From Sedimenticola sp. (lineage in GTDB: Bacteria; Pseudomonadota; Gammaproteobacteria; Chromatiales; Chromatiaceae): a stretch of 49,667 nucleotides of DNA. Of the stretch, positions 28,134-37,884 are shown in pieces (within the stretch, counting starts at the first letter, position 1; each line of letters begins with the position of its first letter). Where the stretch lies: contig JALSRN010000055.1 in the NCBI GenBank assembly GCA_026984735.1, forward strand, positions 1 to 49,667, given 5' to 3'. Below the pieces are notes generated by a model. That model saw nothing but the letters and a program-made list of their open reading frames with translations, did not search any database and was not told where the DNA came from. The translations under genes were made by a program, and so were the position numbers.

Positions 28134-28933
28134 GGTCCGGGCTGCCCTTGCTGATCCTGTCGCTCCTGCTCGTCGGCGGCTGCAGCGTGCGGCCGGTGCT
28201 CTTTCCCGACGAAGACTACGGGCCGGACCATCCGGTGGACGTGAGCGGAGTACCCGATGCGGTGCCCCGCGACGTGCCGCCAAGCCGCCACGGCAACCCC
28301 GAAAGCTATCGGGTTCTCGGCCGGACCTATCATGTGCTCAAGACCGCCCGTGGGTTTCGACAGCGCGGCATCGCCTCATGGTACGGCATGAAATTCCATG
28401 GCCACCGCACCTCCAGCGGCGAGATCTACGACATGTACGCCATGACGGCGGCCCACAAAACCCTGCCGCTGCCCACCTGGGTGCGGGTCACCAACCTGGC
28501 GAACGGGCGCTCGGTGGTGGTGAAGGTGAACGATCGGGGCCCGTTCCACGAAGGGCGCATCATCGACCTCTCCTACGCCGCCGCCGCCAAGCTGCGCATG
28601 CTGGGCAGGGGAACCGCGCCGGTGGAAATCGTGGCGCTCGCTCCCGACGGACGGGAGAGCGCGCCGGCGCCTCATCGACCGGCGTCTCCGTCCCGCCCCT
28701 CCAGCGCCGTAAAGGGGGGACGCTATCTCCAGGCCGGGGCGTTCGCCAGCCTGCTCAACGCCCGCAGCCTGCAGCGCCGCCTGCAGCGCCGCTATCCCTA
28801 TCCGGTGCGGATCCGCCAGGAAGGAGGACTGCACAAAGTGGTGGTCGGCCCATTGGAAGCGGCCGCGGAGGTCGACACCGTCTCCCGGACGCTGCGGGAG
28901 TGGGGCATCGCCGCCCCCCATCTTGTACAATGA
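28130..28933 (+). CDS. rlpA: Septal ring lipoprotein / glycosylase RlpA
   Basis: A 267-residue outer-membrane lipoprotein with lipobox LVGGC (Cys18). The double-psi beta-barrel domain has GIASWYGMKFHGHRTSSGE and KVNDRGPF (catalytic residues E, D and H by family), and a SPOR domain lies at the C-terminus (from about residue 190, YLQAGAFASLLNA). SPOR binds stem-peptide-free glycan; RlpA cleaves such strands in Pseudomonas. It follows mltB with a 4-nt overlap. Confidence 0.94.
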   Translation: MRSGLPLLILSLLLVGGCSVRPVLFPDEDYGPDHPVDVSGVPDAVPRDVPPSRHGNPESYRVLGRTYHVLKTARGFRQRGIASWYGMKFHGHRTSSGEIYDMYAMTAAHKTLPLPTWVRVTNLANGRSVVVKVNDRGPFHEGRIIDLSYAAAAKLRMLGRGTAPVEIVALAPDGRESAPAPHRPASPSRPSSAVKGGRYLQAGAFASLLNARSLQRRLQRRYPYPVRIRQEGGLHKVVVGPLEAAAEVDTVSRTLREWGIAAPHLVQ

Positions 28934-28967
28934 ACGGCCATTCCGACCGGCGTTCCGGCACGCATCC

Positions 28968-30104
28968 ATGAGTTTCGTTCCTCGCCTTCAGACGCTCCTG
29001 TTGCTCCTCTGGCTGGCGCAGACCGTGCCTGCGGCGCCTCCTCCGCCGCCACCCAAGGTGGCGGCCAAAGGCTACCTTCTCAGCGATTACCACAGCGGCG
29101 CGGTGCTGGCCGAACAGAATGCGGAAAAGCGGCTGGAACCGGCCAGCCTCACCAAGATCATGACCGCCTACGTGGTCTTCCGGGAGCTGGAGGCGGGCCA
29201 CATCCGTTTGCAAGACCAAGTGAGGGTGAGCAAGAAGGCGTGGAAGACGCCGGGTTCCCGCATGTTCATCGAGGTGGGAAAGAAGGTCTCGGTGGACGAC
29301 TTGATCCACGGCATGATCATCGATTCGGGCAACGACGCCTGCGTGGCGCTGGCCGAACACGTCGCCGGCAGCGAAGAGTCCTTCGTCGCGCTGATGAACG
29401 AACAGGCCCGTCGTCTGGGCATGCTCCACACCCACTTCGTCAATGCCACCGGGCTGCCGGACCCCGAGCACTACACCACGCCCGCCGACATCCTCAAGGT
29501 GACGCGGGCGCTGATCCACGATTTTCCTCAGTACTACCCCATCTATTCCCAACGCCAGTTCACCTACAACGGCATCACCCAGAAGAACCGCAACCGGCTG
29601 TTGTGGCGCGACCCTTCGGTGGACGGCGTCAAAACCGGCCACACCAAGAGCGCCGGATACTGCCTGGTGGCTTCGGCCAAGCGGGAAGGGATGCGCCTGC
29701 TCTCGGTGGTGATGGGCACCCACAGCGAAGAGGCGCGGGCCGAAGAGAGCCAAAGGCTGCTCAATTACGGCTTCCGCTTCTACCAGACCCACCGCCTCTT
29801 CGAAGCGGACCGGCCGCTGGCCAGGGTGCGGGTCTGGAAAGGGGAGGACGACGCCGTGGCGCTGGGGGTGGCCGAACCGCTCTATGTGACCATTCCGCGC
29901 GGCCAGTACGACAAGCTCCAACTCCACACCCGGCTCCGTCCGCGGATCACCGCCCCTCTCAGACAGGGGGAGGAGGTGGGCCGCCTGCGGGTGGAGCTGA
30001 ACGGCGACGTGGTCGCCGAGGTTCCGCTGGTGGCGCTGCGGAACGTGGCGGAAGGCGGACTGCTCCACAACCTGTGGGACAGCGCCCTGCTGCTGTTCGA
30101 GTGA
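28968..30104 (+). CDS. dacA: D-Ala-D-Ala carboxypeptidase (PBP5/6 type)
   Basis: A 378-residue class C PBP trimming the terminal D-Ala from the stem peptide. After a signal peptide and a Pro run (APPPPPPKVAAKGY) come SxxK S60-K63 (SLTK), SGN at 120-122 and KTG at 222-224, then the beta-rich PBP5 C-terminal domain. It ends in a short amphipathic, hydrophobic tail (NLWDSALLLFE), the usual peripheral membrane anchor. The ATG at 28968 starts the signal peptide. Confidence 0.95.
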   Translation: MSFVPRLQTLLLLLWLAQTVPAAPPPPPPKVAAKGYLLSDYHSGAVLAEQNAEKRLEPASLTKIMTAYVVFRELEAGHIRLQDQVRVSKKAWKTPGSRMFIEVGKKVSVDDLIHGMIIDSGNDACVALAEHVAGSEESFVALMNEQARRLGMLHTHFVNATGLPDPEHYTTPADILKVTRALIHDFPQYYPIYSQRQFTYNGITQKNRNRLLWRDPSVDGVKTGHTKSAGYCLVASAKREGMRLLSVVMGTHSEEARAEESQRLLNYGFRFYQTHRLFEADRPLARVRVWKGEDDAVALGVAEPLYVTIPRGQYDKLQLHTRLRPRITAPLRQGEEVGRLRVELNGDVVAEVPLVALRNVAEGGLLHNLWDSALLLFE

Positions 30105-30111
30105 GCCGAAC

Positions 30112-30984
30112 GTGTTGGTCTATCTGAATGGCGACTATCTGCCGCTGGAAGAGGCGCGGATCCCCGTGCTCGACCGCGGCTTTCTCTTCGGCGACGGGGT
30201 CTACGAGGTGATCCCGGCTTACGGCGGGCGCCCTTTCCGCTTGCGGGAGCACCTCCAGCGGCTGGAGAACAGCCTCCGTGCCATCCGCATGGAGCCGCCT
30301 TTGACGCAGGAGCAGTGGGCGGCCGTCTTCCGCCGTCTGGTGGAAGAGCACGGCGGGGTCGATCAGCAGATCTACCTCCAGGTGACCCGGGGCGCCTACC
30401 ACAAGCGGCTGCACGCCATTCCGGCGAAGACTCGGCCGACGCTTTTCGCCATGAGCAACCCCCTGCCGCCGCGGGACCCGGAGCTGGTGGCGCGGGGGCT
30501 CTCGGTGGTGGTGCGGGAGGACATCCGCTGGCAGCGGTGCGACATCAAGGCGATCACCCTGCTGGCCAACATCCTCGCCCAGCAGGAGGCGCGGGACGCC
30601 GGCGCCGACGAGGCGTTGCTCGTTCGCGACGGCGAGGTCACCGAGGGAACCGCCTCCAACTTCTTCATGGTGAAAGAAGGGCGCATTCTCACCCCGCCCA
30701 AGAGCAACCACCTGTTGCCGGGCATCACCCGCGACCTGGTTCTGGAGCTGGCGCGCGAGGCCGGGCTCCCCAGCGCGGAAATGGTGGTGACTCCGAGCGA
30801 CCTGGCGACGGCCGAGGAGATCTGGATCACCAGCTCCACCAAGGAGGTGATGCCCGTCACCCGGCTCGACGGCCAAGCGGTGGGAGACGGCCGCCCCGGC
30901 CCCATGTGGCGACGAATGGACGCGCTCTACCAAGCCTGCAAGGCGCGCCTGCGCCGACAGGCGGGAGACGAATGCCGTGGTTGA
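30112..30984 (+). CDS. dat: D-amino acid aminotransferase (class IV PLP enzyme)
   Basis: A 290-residue PLP enzyme interconverting D-Ala or D-Glu with their keto acids. The PLP lysine is K146 in CDIKAITLLANILA, followed by VTEGTASNFFMV and LLPGITRDLVLELA. CDIKSLNLL-type sequence is typical of Dat rather than IlvE. It starts at GTG 30112, 7 nt after dacA. Placed within the wall operon, it may recycle the D-Ala released by DacA; this is inference. Confidence 0.88.
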   Translation: MLVYLNGDYLPLEEARIPVLDRGFLFGDGVYEVIPAYGGRPFRLREHLQRLENSLRAIRMEPPLTQEQWAAVFRRLVEEHGGVDQQIYLQVTRGAYHKRLHAIPAKTRPTLFAMSNPLPPRDPELVARGLSVVVREDIRWQRCDIKAITLLANILAQQEARDAGADEALLVRDGEVTEGTASNFFMVKEGRILTPPKSNHLLPGITRDLVLELAREAGLPSAEMVVTPSDLATAEEIWITSSTKEVMPVTRLDGQAVGDGRPGPMWRRMDALYQACKARLRRQAGDECRG

Positions 30985-31243
30985 GCGGGCGAGGGGCATG
31001 ACCTTTCCCTGCCGCCTCTGCGTGCGCGCCATGGGGCGGGCGGACGAGGATTTCGAAGCGCTGGTGGTGGGCATCGTGCGCCGCCACTGTCCCGATCTCG
31101 GCGAGGGCGCCGTCTCTCTTCACCCCAGCCGCACCGGCAAATACGTCTCGGTGAACGTGGTGGCCGAATTCCACAGCCGTGAACAGCTCGAGGCCCTCTA
31201 CGACGAGCTCACCGCCAACGAGCGGGTGCTGATGCGGTTGTGA
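30977..31243 (+). CDS. ybeD: YbeD/DUF493 family protein
   Basis: An 88-residue ACT-like small protein (UPF0250), conserved between dacA and lipB in gammaproteobacteria. [11 protein letters not shown], the central [13 protein letters not shown] and the end [15 protein letters not shown] match E. coli YbeD. The role is unknown. The GTG at 30977 overlaps dat by 8 nt; an in-frame ATG at 30998 would be an alternative. Confidence 0.9.
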   Translation: MVERARGMTFPCRLCVRAMGRADEDFEALVVGIVRRHCPDLGEGAVSLHPSRTGKYVSVNVVAEFHSREQLEALYDELTANERVLMRL

Positions 31244-31259
31244 GACGCAGCGACGCCGG

Positions 31260-31916
31260 ATGAAGCCGCAGCCCGTCATCGTCCGCCACCTGGGCCTTCA
31301 AGAGTACCAGGCCACCTGGCGCGCCATGCGCGACTTCACCGATGCCCGCACCCCCGGCACCCCTTCGGAGATCTGGCTGCTGGAGCATCCGCCGGTCTTC
31401 ACCCAGGGCCAGGCCGGCAGGGCCGAGCACGTCCTGGATCCAGGCGACATCCCGGTGATCCAGAGCGACCGGGGCGGTCAGGTCACCTACCACGGTCCTG
31501 GCCAGCTGGTGCTCTACCTGCTGTTGGACCTCAAGGCCACCGGCCGCGGCATCCGGGGGCTGGTCACCTCCATGGAGGAGTCGGTGATCGGACTGCTGGC
31601 CGACGAGGGCGTCCAGGCCCATGCCCGTGCCGATGCCCCCGGCGTCTACGTGGAAGAAAAGAAGGTGGCGGCGCTGGGCCTGCGCGTTCGCCGCGGCTAC
31701 ACTTATCACGGTCTGGCGCTCAACGTGGATCCGGATCTCGAGCCCTTTTCCCGCATCGACCCCTGCGGCCATCCCGGACAGGTGGTGACCAGTTTGGCGG
31801 AGCTGGGAATCGATCTGAGCCTGGCCGAGGCGGGGCGAAGAGTGGTGGCACGACTCGCCGCCGACCTGGGTTTGGAAACCATGCCCCCTCTTCCTCAAGA
31901 AACGGACCGATCATGA
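31260..31916 (+). CDS. lipB: Lipoyl(octanoyl) transferase
   Basis: A 218-residue enzyme moving octanoyl from acyl carrier protein to lipoyl domains. The catalytic dyad falls at K135 ([10 protein letters not shown]) and C169 (IDPCGHPGQ), the same numbering as E. coli Lip[19 protein letters not shown] is the family motif. It overlaps lipA by 4 nt. Confidence 0.97.
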   Translation: MKPQPVIVRHLGLQEYQATWRAMRDFTDARTPGTPSEIWLLEHPPVFTQGQAGRAEHVLDPGDIPVIQSDRGGQVTYHGPGQLVLYLLLDLKATGRGIRGLVTSMEESVIGLLADEGVQAHARADAPGVYVEEKKVAALGLRVRRGYTYHGLALNVDPDLEPFSRIDPCGHPGQVVTSLAELGIDLSLAEAGRRVVARLAADLGLETMPPLPQETDRS

Positions 31917-32881
31917 CCGACGATCTTCTGCCCCCCTCCCGCAAGCCGGGCTCCCGCCATCAGCGGGGCCGCGACAAGGTGAGCCGCATTCCGGTGAAGG
32001 TGGAGCCCTCCGGCCAGTTGCCGCGCAAACCCGCATGGATCCGCGCCCGCGCGCCCGAGGGCGCCGGCGTGCAGCGCATCCGCCGCATCCTGCGCCGGCA
32101 CAGGCTCGCCTCCGTGTGCGAAGAGGCTCAGTGCCCCAACCTGGGCGAGTGCTTCACCCACGGCACCGCCACCTTCCTCATCATGGGCGACATCTGCACC
32201 CGCCGTTGTCCCTTCTGCGACGTGGCCCACGGCCGCCCTCTGCCCCTCGACGCGGCAGAGCCGGAGCAGCTCGCCGCCGCCGTGGCGGAGATGGAGCTGG
32301 AGTACGTGGTGATCACCTCGGTGGACCGCGACGACCTGCGCGACGGCGGCGCGGCCCACTACGCCCGCTGCATCCGGGCCATCCGCGAAGCACGCCCCCG
32401 GACCACCGTGGAGATCCTGGTCCCCGACTTCCGCGGCCGCGAAGAGACCGCCCTCGCCGCCCTGGCGGCGGCGCCCCCCGACGTCTTCAACCACAATCTC
32501 GAGACCGTGCCCCGCCTCTACCGCCGGTGCCGACCGGGGGCAGACTACTCCGGCTCCCTGCGGCTGCTCAGGGCCTTCGGCGAGCGCCACCCCCAAGTGC
32601 CCACCAAGTCGGGCATCATGCTCGGGCTGGGAGAGACGCTGGAAGAGGTCCATCGGGTGATGGAGGATCTGCGCGACCATGGCGTCGCCATGCTCACCCT
32701 GGGCCAGTATCTCCAACCCAGCCGCGACCACCTGCCGGTGAAGCGCTTCGTCTCTCCGGATGAATTCGACGAGCTGCGCCGTCTGGGCGAGTCCATGGGC
32801 TTCGCCAGCGTGGCCAGCGGCCCCATGGTGCGCTCCTCCTACCACGCCGAACTGCAGGCCGATTCATTGCGAAGGCGTTGA
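31913..32881 (+). CDS. lipA: Lipoyl synthase
   Basis: A 322-residue radical-SAM enzyme inserting two sulphurs into octanoyl-lipoyl domains. The auxiliary cluster motif is C-x4-C-x5-C ([12 protein letters not shown]) and the radical-SAM motif is CTRRCPFC. The C-terminal RSSYHA carries the Ser ligand of the auxiliary cluster. The ATG at 31913 lies in the lipB stop. It is the last gene of the mreB-lipA run. Confidence 0.97.
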   Translation: MTDDLLPPSRKPGSRHQRGRDKVSRIPVKVEPSGQLPRKPAWIRARAPEGAGVQRIRRILRRHRLASVCEEAQCPNLGECFTHGTATFLIMGDICTRRCPFCDVAHGRPLPLDAAEPEQLAAAVAEMELEYVVITSVDRDDLRDGGAAHYARCIRAIREARPRTTVEILVPDFRGREETALAALAAAPPDVFNHNLETVPRLYRRCRPGADYSGSLRLLRAFGERHPQVPTKSGIMLGLGETLEEVHRVMEDLRDHGVAMLTLGQYLQPSRDHLPVKRFVSPDEFDELRRLGESMGFASVASGPMVRSSYHAELQADSLRRR

Positions 32882-32891
32882 AAAAGCCCGA

Positions 32892-32924
32892 CTCCGCGCC
32901 CGCCCCCGAAGAGCGGGCACGGAG
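32892..32924. terminator. Terminator hairpin between convergent lipA and the secreted-protein gene
   Basis: CTCCG (32892-32896) pairs with CGGAG (32920-32924), and GCCCGC (32898-32903) pairs with GCGGGC (32913-32918). One C/A mismatch separates the two helices, and the loop is 9 nt. On the minus strand it is followed a few bases later by TTTTTC. Confidence 0.5.
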
Positions 32925-32932
32925 CCGAAGCG

Positions 32933-35128
32933 TCACTTCGACGGCGGCATCGGCAACCTCAGCATGGGGAAAGGTTGCACCCGATGGGCACGTTTCGGCT
33001 GTTTCTCGCGCTCTTTCGAAGGAGTCGCGGGAGACACCCCTTTCCTGCTCATCGGTTTTACGGTGGAAGTTCCCAGGCGCTGGTTGATCAGCCTGAGCTG
33101 AGAGCGGGGCAGATTCAGCCGGATCGCCTTCAACCCTTTCAGGCTTGCCGCCCTGCGCCGATTGGCATCGGACACCGCCTTTTTCCGCGAAGCCGGAACC
33201 ATCCCTTTGAACGCTCTGAATTGGGCGGCGTAGTGGGCGGCCCGCAGCGCCTTGCCCGCATTGAAATCGGCCAGTATGGACGGCACGCGCGGCTCGGGCG
33301 GCCGCCGCCAGCGGTCGGCCTCCACGTCCTGGGTGCTCACCAATTGGAGAGGCAGTGAACGCACGCCAACATCAGAGCAATGCATGAAGTTGTCCTTGCC
33401 TTTGCGATCCACCTCGCAGGTGATGTACTCGAGATATCCTTGGCCGTTTCCGAACATCTGCTGACCCCGCGGATGCCTGCCGGTGATGCCGTCGATGTAC
33501 CCGTCCACCTGCCGCTGCTGCAGGTCGAACCTGCGAAAATAGTCGGCTGCAGGCGGAGTGTTCACGAAACGGTGTCGAAAGCCGGGCCCCTTCCAAGTGC
33601 AATGGCGCAGGTTGTTGCCGCCAGCGTTCTCTTTCATCCCGTCGAGGTCGAAAAGGAGCGCCTCGGCTTCGAGCCCCCAACCGGATTCCCCCTTGTGGGA
33701 GCGAACCACGATGGGCTCGCCTCTCCACTTGCTGCGTTTCCACTCGATCTTCGCCACGGAAAGCCGGGCCTTGAGCTTGCGGTGGTCGGGGAAAATGGCC
33801 AGCTTGGCCACCACCCGGCTGGGGTTGCCTGCCGTCTCCGAATCGCCTTTGGCCGGAGTGCCGAAGTTGACGCTTTGCAACGCTTGCTTCAGAGGATCCG
33901 TGGGATCCACGGTACGGGGACTGTAGCAATCGCTGAGGTAGCGTTCCGGCATCACAGCGTGCCACTGCTCGGAAAGAGCGCGGTAGCCATTTCCATAAAA
34001 GAGCCCCACCTGCTTGCAACGGTCGTCGAAGGACTTGTCGCATTTGAGCGCGGTCTGCAAAAGCTTGTCGTACTCCTGTTGCCAGGCTCGACGCTGCTTG
34101 CGAATGAAATCGAGCCGGCGGTTCTTCACATGAGTGTTGGTGCCCAGGGCGAACATGTTGCGCGTGGAGGGGTCGATCACGAAGTCGGCGTCGGCGATGG
34201 CCGCCTTCAGATCCCACAATCCCACCACCATCATGCCGATGTAATCGTCCTTCGTCAGCGTTTTCAAAGGGCTTTCCCAGGGATAGTCGGCGACCATCTT
34301 GTAGGGCATGACGAAGACCTTCACCACACCCTCGTCACCGTCGGTCTGGAGAAACTTCTGGTAATACTCCTGGAGCTCGCTCGCCTTGGTGGGAGCCGGC
34401 ATGGTCGAACCCGTGCTGTAGACGTTGATGGCGATGTTTTGGGTGCCGAAGGCTTGCTCCATCTTTTCGCCGATGTTCAGCCCGCCCTTCACGTTGCCCC
34501 AGGCGCCGGCGGCTTCCGCGTTGGTTTCGCTGGCGAACTCGGTCCAGGACTTGAGCGATTGCCGGGTCACCGTCGCCGTGCCGATGAACTCCCGCCCCAT
34601 CTGTATACCGGCCACGAAGCCATCGCCGCACTGTTGAGCGAACTGCCCTTTCCCGCCAGGCGTGGTGAGCAGATTGCGCACCGCTTCCTTGAACCGCACC
34701 GTGTTGACGTCCACGAACCTGGGAACCCGGTAGTAGGAGGATCTGGCATAGAGTGTCTGGCTGTAGGTGCTGCTCTTGTTGTTACGGACCAGACTCGTCT
34801 TGTTGTTCGCTTTGTAGGTCCCTCCCCCCGCGACCACCTTCAGCGCCATGCTGGCGCTCAGATTGGAAACCGCAGCGATCTCCGATGTGCTCTCCGCCAG
34901 TTCGTAGCCCTTCTGTTCCACGGACTTCCCGGAAGGATAGATGGAGCCGCTCTCATATTCCACGCAAGGGGCCGTGAACTGTCGGGTCCGCAAATTGTAT
35001 CCCCAGCCGTAATAGACGCCCGGCACTGGATCCACCGGGATCGGGTTGAAGGGCGCGTCGGCCCACGAACCGGCCCCGGCGGCCAAACCGACGGCGGCCA
35101 GTGAAAAAGTCAACGGCCGAATCTTCAT
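32933..35128 (-). CDS. Large secreted protein, possible MACPF/CDC-like pore former
   Basis: A 731-residue protein with a clear signal peptide (MKIRPLTFSLAAVGLAAGAG, cleavage near WAD|A). AGGAGG 6 nt before ATG 35128 is the best ribosome binding site in the window, so strong translation is expected. I do not recognise a close family. Three segments recall MACPF proteins: the opening GVYYGWGYNLRTRQFTAPC (residues 38-55), a Ser-rich strand region (110-135), and FAQQCGDGFVAGIQMGREF (163-181), resembling the YGTHY-x6-GG signature with substitutions. It is followed by a possible helix cluster (190-230). Eight or more Cys suggest disulphides. The last 70 residues are Lys/Arg-rich. The DNA is visibly less GC-rich than its neighbours, which suggests transfer. 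It stands alone, between convergent lipA and divergent galE. Confidence 0.6.
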   Translation of the reverse strand: MKIRPLTFSLAAVGLAAGAGSWADAPFNPIPVDPVPGVYYGWGYNLRTRQFTAPCVEYESGSIYPSGKSVEQKGYELAESTSEIAAVSNLSASMALKVVAGGGTYKANNKTSLVRNNKSSTYSQTLYARSSYYRVPRFVDVNTVRFKEAVRNLLTTPGGKGQFAQQCGDGFVAGIQMGREFIGTATVTRQSLKSWTEFASETNAEAAGAWGNVKGGLNIGEKMEQAFGTQNIAINVYSTGSTMPAPTKASELQEYYQKFLQTDGDEGVVKVFVMPYKMVADYPWESPLKTLTKDDYIGMMVVGLWDLKAAIADADFVIDPSTRNMFALGTNTHVKNRRLDFIRKQRRAWQQEYDKLLQTALKCDKSFDDRCKQVGLFYGNGYRALSEQWHAVMPERYLSDCYSPRTVDPTDPLKQALQSVNFGTPAKGDSETAGNPSRVVAKLAIFPDHRKLKARLSVAKIEWKRSKWRGEPIVVRSHKGESGWGLEAEALLFDLDGMKENAGGNNLRHCTWKGPGFRHRFVNTPPAADYFRRFDLQQRQVDGYIDGITGRHPRGQQMFGNGQGYLEYITCEVDRKGKDNFMHCSDVGVRSLPLQLVSTQDVEADRWRRPPEPRVPSILADFNAGKALRAAHYAAQFRAFKGMVPASRKKAVSDANRRRAASLKGLKAIRLNLPRSQLRLINQRLGTSTVKPMSRKGVSPATPSKEREKQPKRAHRVQPFPMLRLPMPPSK

Positions 35129-35258
35129 GAAACACCTCCTTATCGAACGCAAAATTCCAACGGCCGGGACTGGAAGGTCGCGCTCGCGCTGCCGTCCCTT
35201 CGGCTCTTCGGGAAGGTTTCGTGCCGTCACCCTCCTGAACGGCCCCGCCGCGTGGCCA

Positions 35259-35287
35259 TCCTCGACCTATTTCCACTCTCTTGTCAA
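35259..35287 (-). promoter_or_regulatory. Possible promoter of the secreted-protein gene
   Basis: On the minus strand there is a perfect TTGACA (35282-35287), 17-18 bp before a poor -10 (CGAGGAT). It lies 131 nt or more upstream of the start codon. The weak -10 suggests activator dependence or a false hit. I see no clear promoter for galE in the same 254-nt gap. Confidence 0.3.
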
Positions 35288-35382
35288 GGAAATAAATCGA
35301 TAAATGACCAACCGTTCACACTCGCTCTCCACCACGCTCTGGGGTACTCTTTCTCCCTGAACTCAGGTGGAGATCGAGTCGC

Positions 35383-36453
35383 ATGAAACGCATCCTGGTC
35401 ACCGGCGGCGCCGGCTACATCGGCTCCCACACCTGCGTCGAGCTGCTGGAGGATGGCTACGAGGTGGTGGTGGTGGACAACCTCAGCAACAGCAGCTTCG
35501 CCGCGCTCGAGCGGGTGCAGGAGCTCACCGGCAAGGCGCTCACCTTCATCCACGCCGATCTGCGGGAGAAGGCGGCGACGGAGGAGATCCTGCGCGAGTA
35601 CCCGGTGGATGCGGTGATCCACTTCGCCGGCCTCAAGGCGGTGGGCGAGTCGGTGGAGAAGCCGTTGGAGTACTACGAGAACAACGTGGGCGGCACCCTC
35701 AACCTGTTGCACGCCATGCGCGACGCCGGCGTGAAGGCCGTCGTCTTCAGCTCCTCGGCCACCGTCTATGGAGATCCGGCCTCCCTGCCCATCCGCGAGG
35801 GGTTCCCCCTCTCGGCCACCAACCCTTACGGCCGCTCCAAGCTGATCATCGAGGAGATCCTGCGCGACCTCCACCGCTCCGACCCCGCCTGGGACATCGC
35901 CATCCTGCGCTATTTCAATCCGGTGGGGGCCCACCCCAGCGGACGGATCGGAGAATCGCCCAATGACGTCCCCAACAACCTCATGCCCTACATCAGCCAG
36001 GTGGCGGTGGGCCGTCTGGAGCGGTTGCGCATCTTCGGCGACGACTATCCCACGCCGGATGGCACCGGCGTGCGCGACTACATCCACGTGGTGGACCTGG
36101 CCCTGGGCCATCTGAAAGCGCTCGAAAAGCTGGCCGCCCATCCGGGACTGGTGACCTACAACCTCGGCACCGGTCGCGGCTATTCGGTTCTGGAGATGGT
36201 GGAAGCCTTCCGCCGGGCCAGCGGACGAGAGATCCCCTACGAGATCGCCGACCGCCGCCCCGGCGACATTGCCGCCTGCTGGGCCGATCCTTCGCTGGCG
36301 GAAAAGGAGCTGGGCTGGAAAGCGGAGCGCGGTCTCGAGCAGATGTGCGAAGACGCCTGGCGCTGGCAGCGGAACAACCCCGCCGGCTACGGCGAGGAAG
36401 AGACGCAAGACGAAACCTTGGCGCCGGGGGACGATTGTCTGGACGGCTGCTGA
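35383..36453 (+). CDS. galE: UDP-glucose 4-epimerase
   Basis: A 356-residue short-chain dehydrogenase interconverting UDP-glucose and UDP-galactose for surface polysaccharides. The NAD motif is [10 protein letters not shown]; catalytic SSSATVYG and YGRSK (YxxxK), and [12 protein letters not shown] match E. coli GalE (338 residues). There is an extra acidic C-terminal tail of about 18 residues ([19 protein letters not shown]) with two Cys, not seen in the usual enzyme. modA begins 4 nt after the stop, so galE appears to be co-transcribed with the molybdate transporter. Confidence 0.94.
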   Translation: MKRILVTGGAGYIGSHTCVELLEDGYEVVVVDNLSNSSFAALERVQELTGKALTFIHADLREKAATEEILREYPVDAVIHFAGLKAVGESVEKPLEYYENNVGGTLNLLHAMRDAGVKAVVFSSSATVYGDPASLPIREGFPLSATNPYGRSKLIIEEILRDLHRSDPAWDIAILRYFNPVGAHPSGRIGESPNDVPNNLMPYISQVAVGRLERLRIFGDDYPTPDGTGVRDYIHVVDLALGHLKALEKLAAHPGLVTYNLGTGRGYSVLEMVEAFRRASGREIPYEIADRRPGDIAACWADPSLAEKELGWKAERGLEQMCEDAWRWQRNNPAGYGEEETQDETLAPGDDCLDGC

Positions 36454-36457
36454 CGCC

Positions 36458-37210
36458 ATGCGCCGCCGCGCGACTCTTCTGCTGTTCTGCCTGGTGGCGA
36501 CGCTCGTCGATTCCCGCCCCGCGCCGGCGGAGGAGATCCGCGTCGCCGTGGCCGCCAACTTCGAGCCGACCGCCCGGGCACTGGCCGACGCCTTCGAGGC
36601 GCGCAGCGGCCACCGGGTGGTTCTGAGCAGCGCCTCCTCCGGCAGCCTCTACGCGCAGATCCGCAACGGCGCCCCGTTCGACCTCTTCCTCTCCGCCGAC
36701 GCCGATCGCCCCCGTCGGCTCACGCGGGAAGGCGCGGCGGCCGGCAAGGCGCGCCTCTACGCCATCGGCCGGTTGGTCTGGTGGGCGCCCCGCCAAAGGG
36801 GGGATGCCGCTCGTTGCCGGCGGCGGCTGCTGCGGGCGAAACGGCTGGCGATGGCCAATCCGCAGACCGCTCCCTATGGCCTGGCGGCGGCGCAAACGCT
36901 GAAGAAGCTCGCCATCAATCCCGCTTACTTGAAGATCGTGACCGGAGAGAACATCGGCCAAACCTACGCCTATGTGGCCAGCGGCGCGGTGGAGGGCGGC
37001 TTCGTGGCCGCCTCCCAGCTGGTCCGCTCTCATGAATCGCGAGGTTGCCGCTGGCCGGTCCCCGCCTCCCTGCACCCGCCCCTCGAACAGGGCGCGGTGC
37101 TGTTGCGCCGCGGCGGCGGCAAGCCGGCCGCGCGTGCCTTTTTCCGCTACCTCTTCAGCGCGGAGGCGCGGCAGCTGATCCGCGATTCCGGCTACGAGCT
37201 GCCGCCATGA
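36458..37210 (+). CDS. modA: Molybdate-binding periplasmic protein
   Basis: A 250-residue solute-binding protein with signal peptide (RRRATLLLFCLVATLVDSRPAPA). EIRVAVAANFEPTARALADAFE, SSASSGSLYAQIRNGAPFDLFLSADADRP and GENIGQTYAYVASGAVEGGFVA are ModA signatures; Ser residues in SSASSG contact the oxyanion by family. The ATG at 36458 starts the signal peptide. It overlaps modB by 4 nt. Confidence 0.93.
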   Translation: MRRRATLLLFCLVATLVDSRPAPAEEIRVAVAANFEPTARALADAFEARSGHRVVLSSASSGSLYAQIRNGAPFDLFLSADADRPRRLTREGAAAGKARLYAIGRLVWWAPRQRGDAARCRRRLLRAKRLAMANPQTAPYGLAAAQTLKKLAINPAYLKIVTGENIGQTYAYVASGAVEGGFVAASQLVRSHESRGCRWPVPASLHPPLEQGAVLLRRGGGKPAARAFFRYLFSAEARQLIRDSGYELPP

Positions 37211-37884
37211 GCGAAGCCGATCTGCAGTCGCTGCTTCTGAGCCTCCGGCTGGCGGCCCTCACCACGGCCCTCCTGCTCCTGTTCGGCACGCCTGTGGCTT
37301 GGTGGCTCGCCTTCGGCCGGTTCCGCTGGAAGCCGCTGGTGGAGGCGGTGGTGGCGCTGCCCCTGGTGCTGCCTCCCACGGTGCTCGGCTTCTATCTGCT
37401 GCTGGCGATGGGCGCCCACGGTTTTTTGGGAAGAGGATGGATGGCGCTCACGGGAGAACCTCTGGCCTTCACCTTCTCCGGGCTGGTGGCCGCCTCGGTG
37501 CTCTATTCGCTCCCTTTCGTGGTGCAGCCTTTGCAAGCCTCCTTCGAACAGATGGGGCGTCCCTTGCTGGAGGCGGCCTGGAGCCTGGGCAGCCCGCCCT
37601 GGAAAACCTTTTTCAACACGGTGCTGCCGCTGTGCCGGCGCGGTTTTCTCTCGGCCCTCGTGCTCGCCTTCGCCCACACTTTGGGAGAGTTCGGCGTGGT
37701 GCTCATGGTGGGCGGCAACATTCCGGGCGAAACCCGGGTGGCCTCCATCGCCATCTACGACCGGGTGGAGTCGATGGCCTACGGCGAGGCCCACCGCCTC
37801 TCCCTGCTGCTGCTGGCCTTCTCCTTCCTCGCCCTGCTGATGGTCTACTCCATAAATCGGAGAAAAACCTCCCGCCATGGCTGA
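37207..37884 (+). CDS. modB: Molybdate ABC transporter permease
   Basis: A 225-residue inner-membrane permease with five helices. It has PLVLPPTVLGFYLL and the ABC-coupling EAA loop (EAAWSLGSPPWKTFFNTVLPLCRRG read in parts), then HTLGEFGVVLMVGGNIPG. The length is close to E. coli ModB (229). The ATG lies in the modA stop, and the gene overlaps modC by 8 nt. Confidence 0.94.
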   Translation: MSEADLQSLLLSLRLAALTTALLLLFGTPVAWWLAFGRFRWKPLVEAVVALPLVLPPTVLGFYLLLAMGAHGFLGRGWMALTGEPLAFTFSGLVAASVLYSLPFVVQPLQASFEQMGRPLLEAAWSLGSPPWKTFFNTVLPLCRRGFLSALVLAFAHTLGEFGVVLMVGGNIPGETRVASIAIYDRVESMAYGEAHRLSLLLLAFSFLALLMVYSINRRKTSRHG

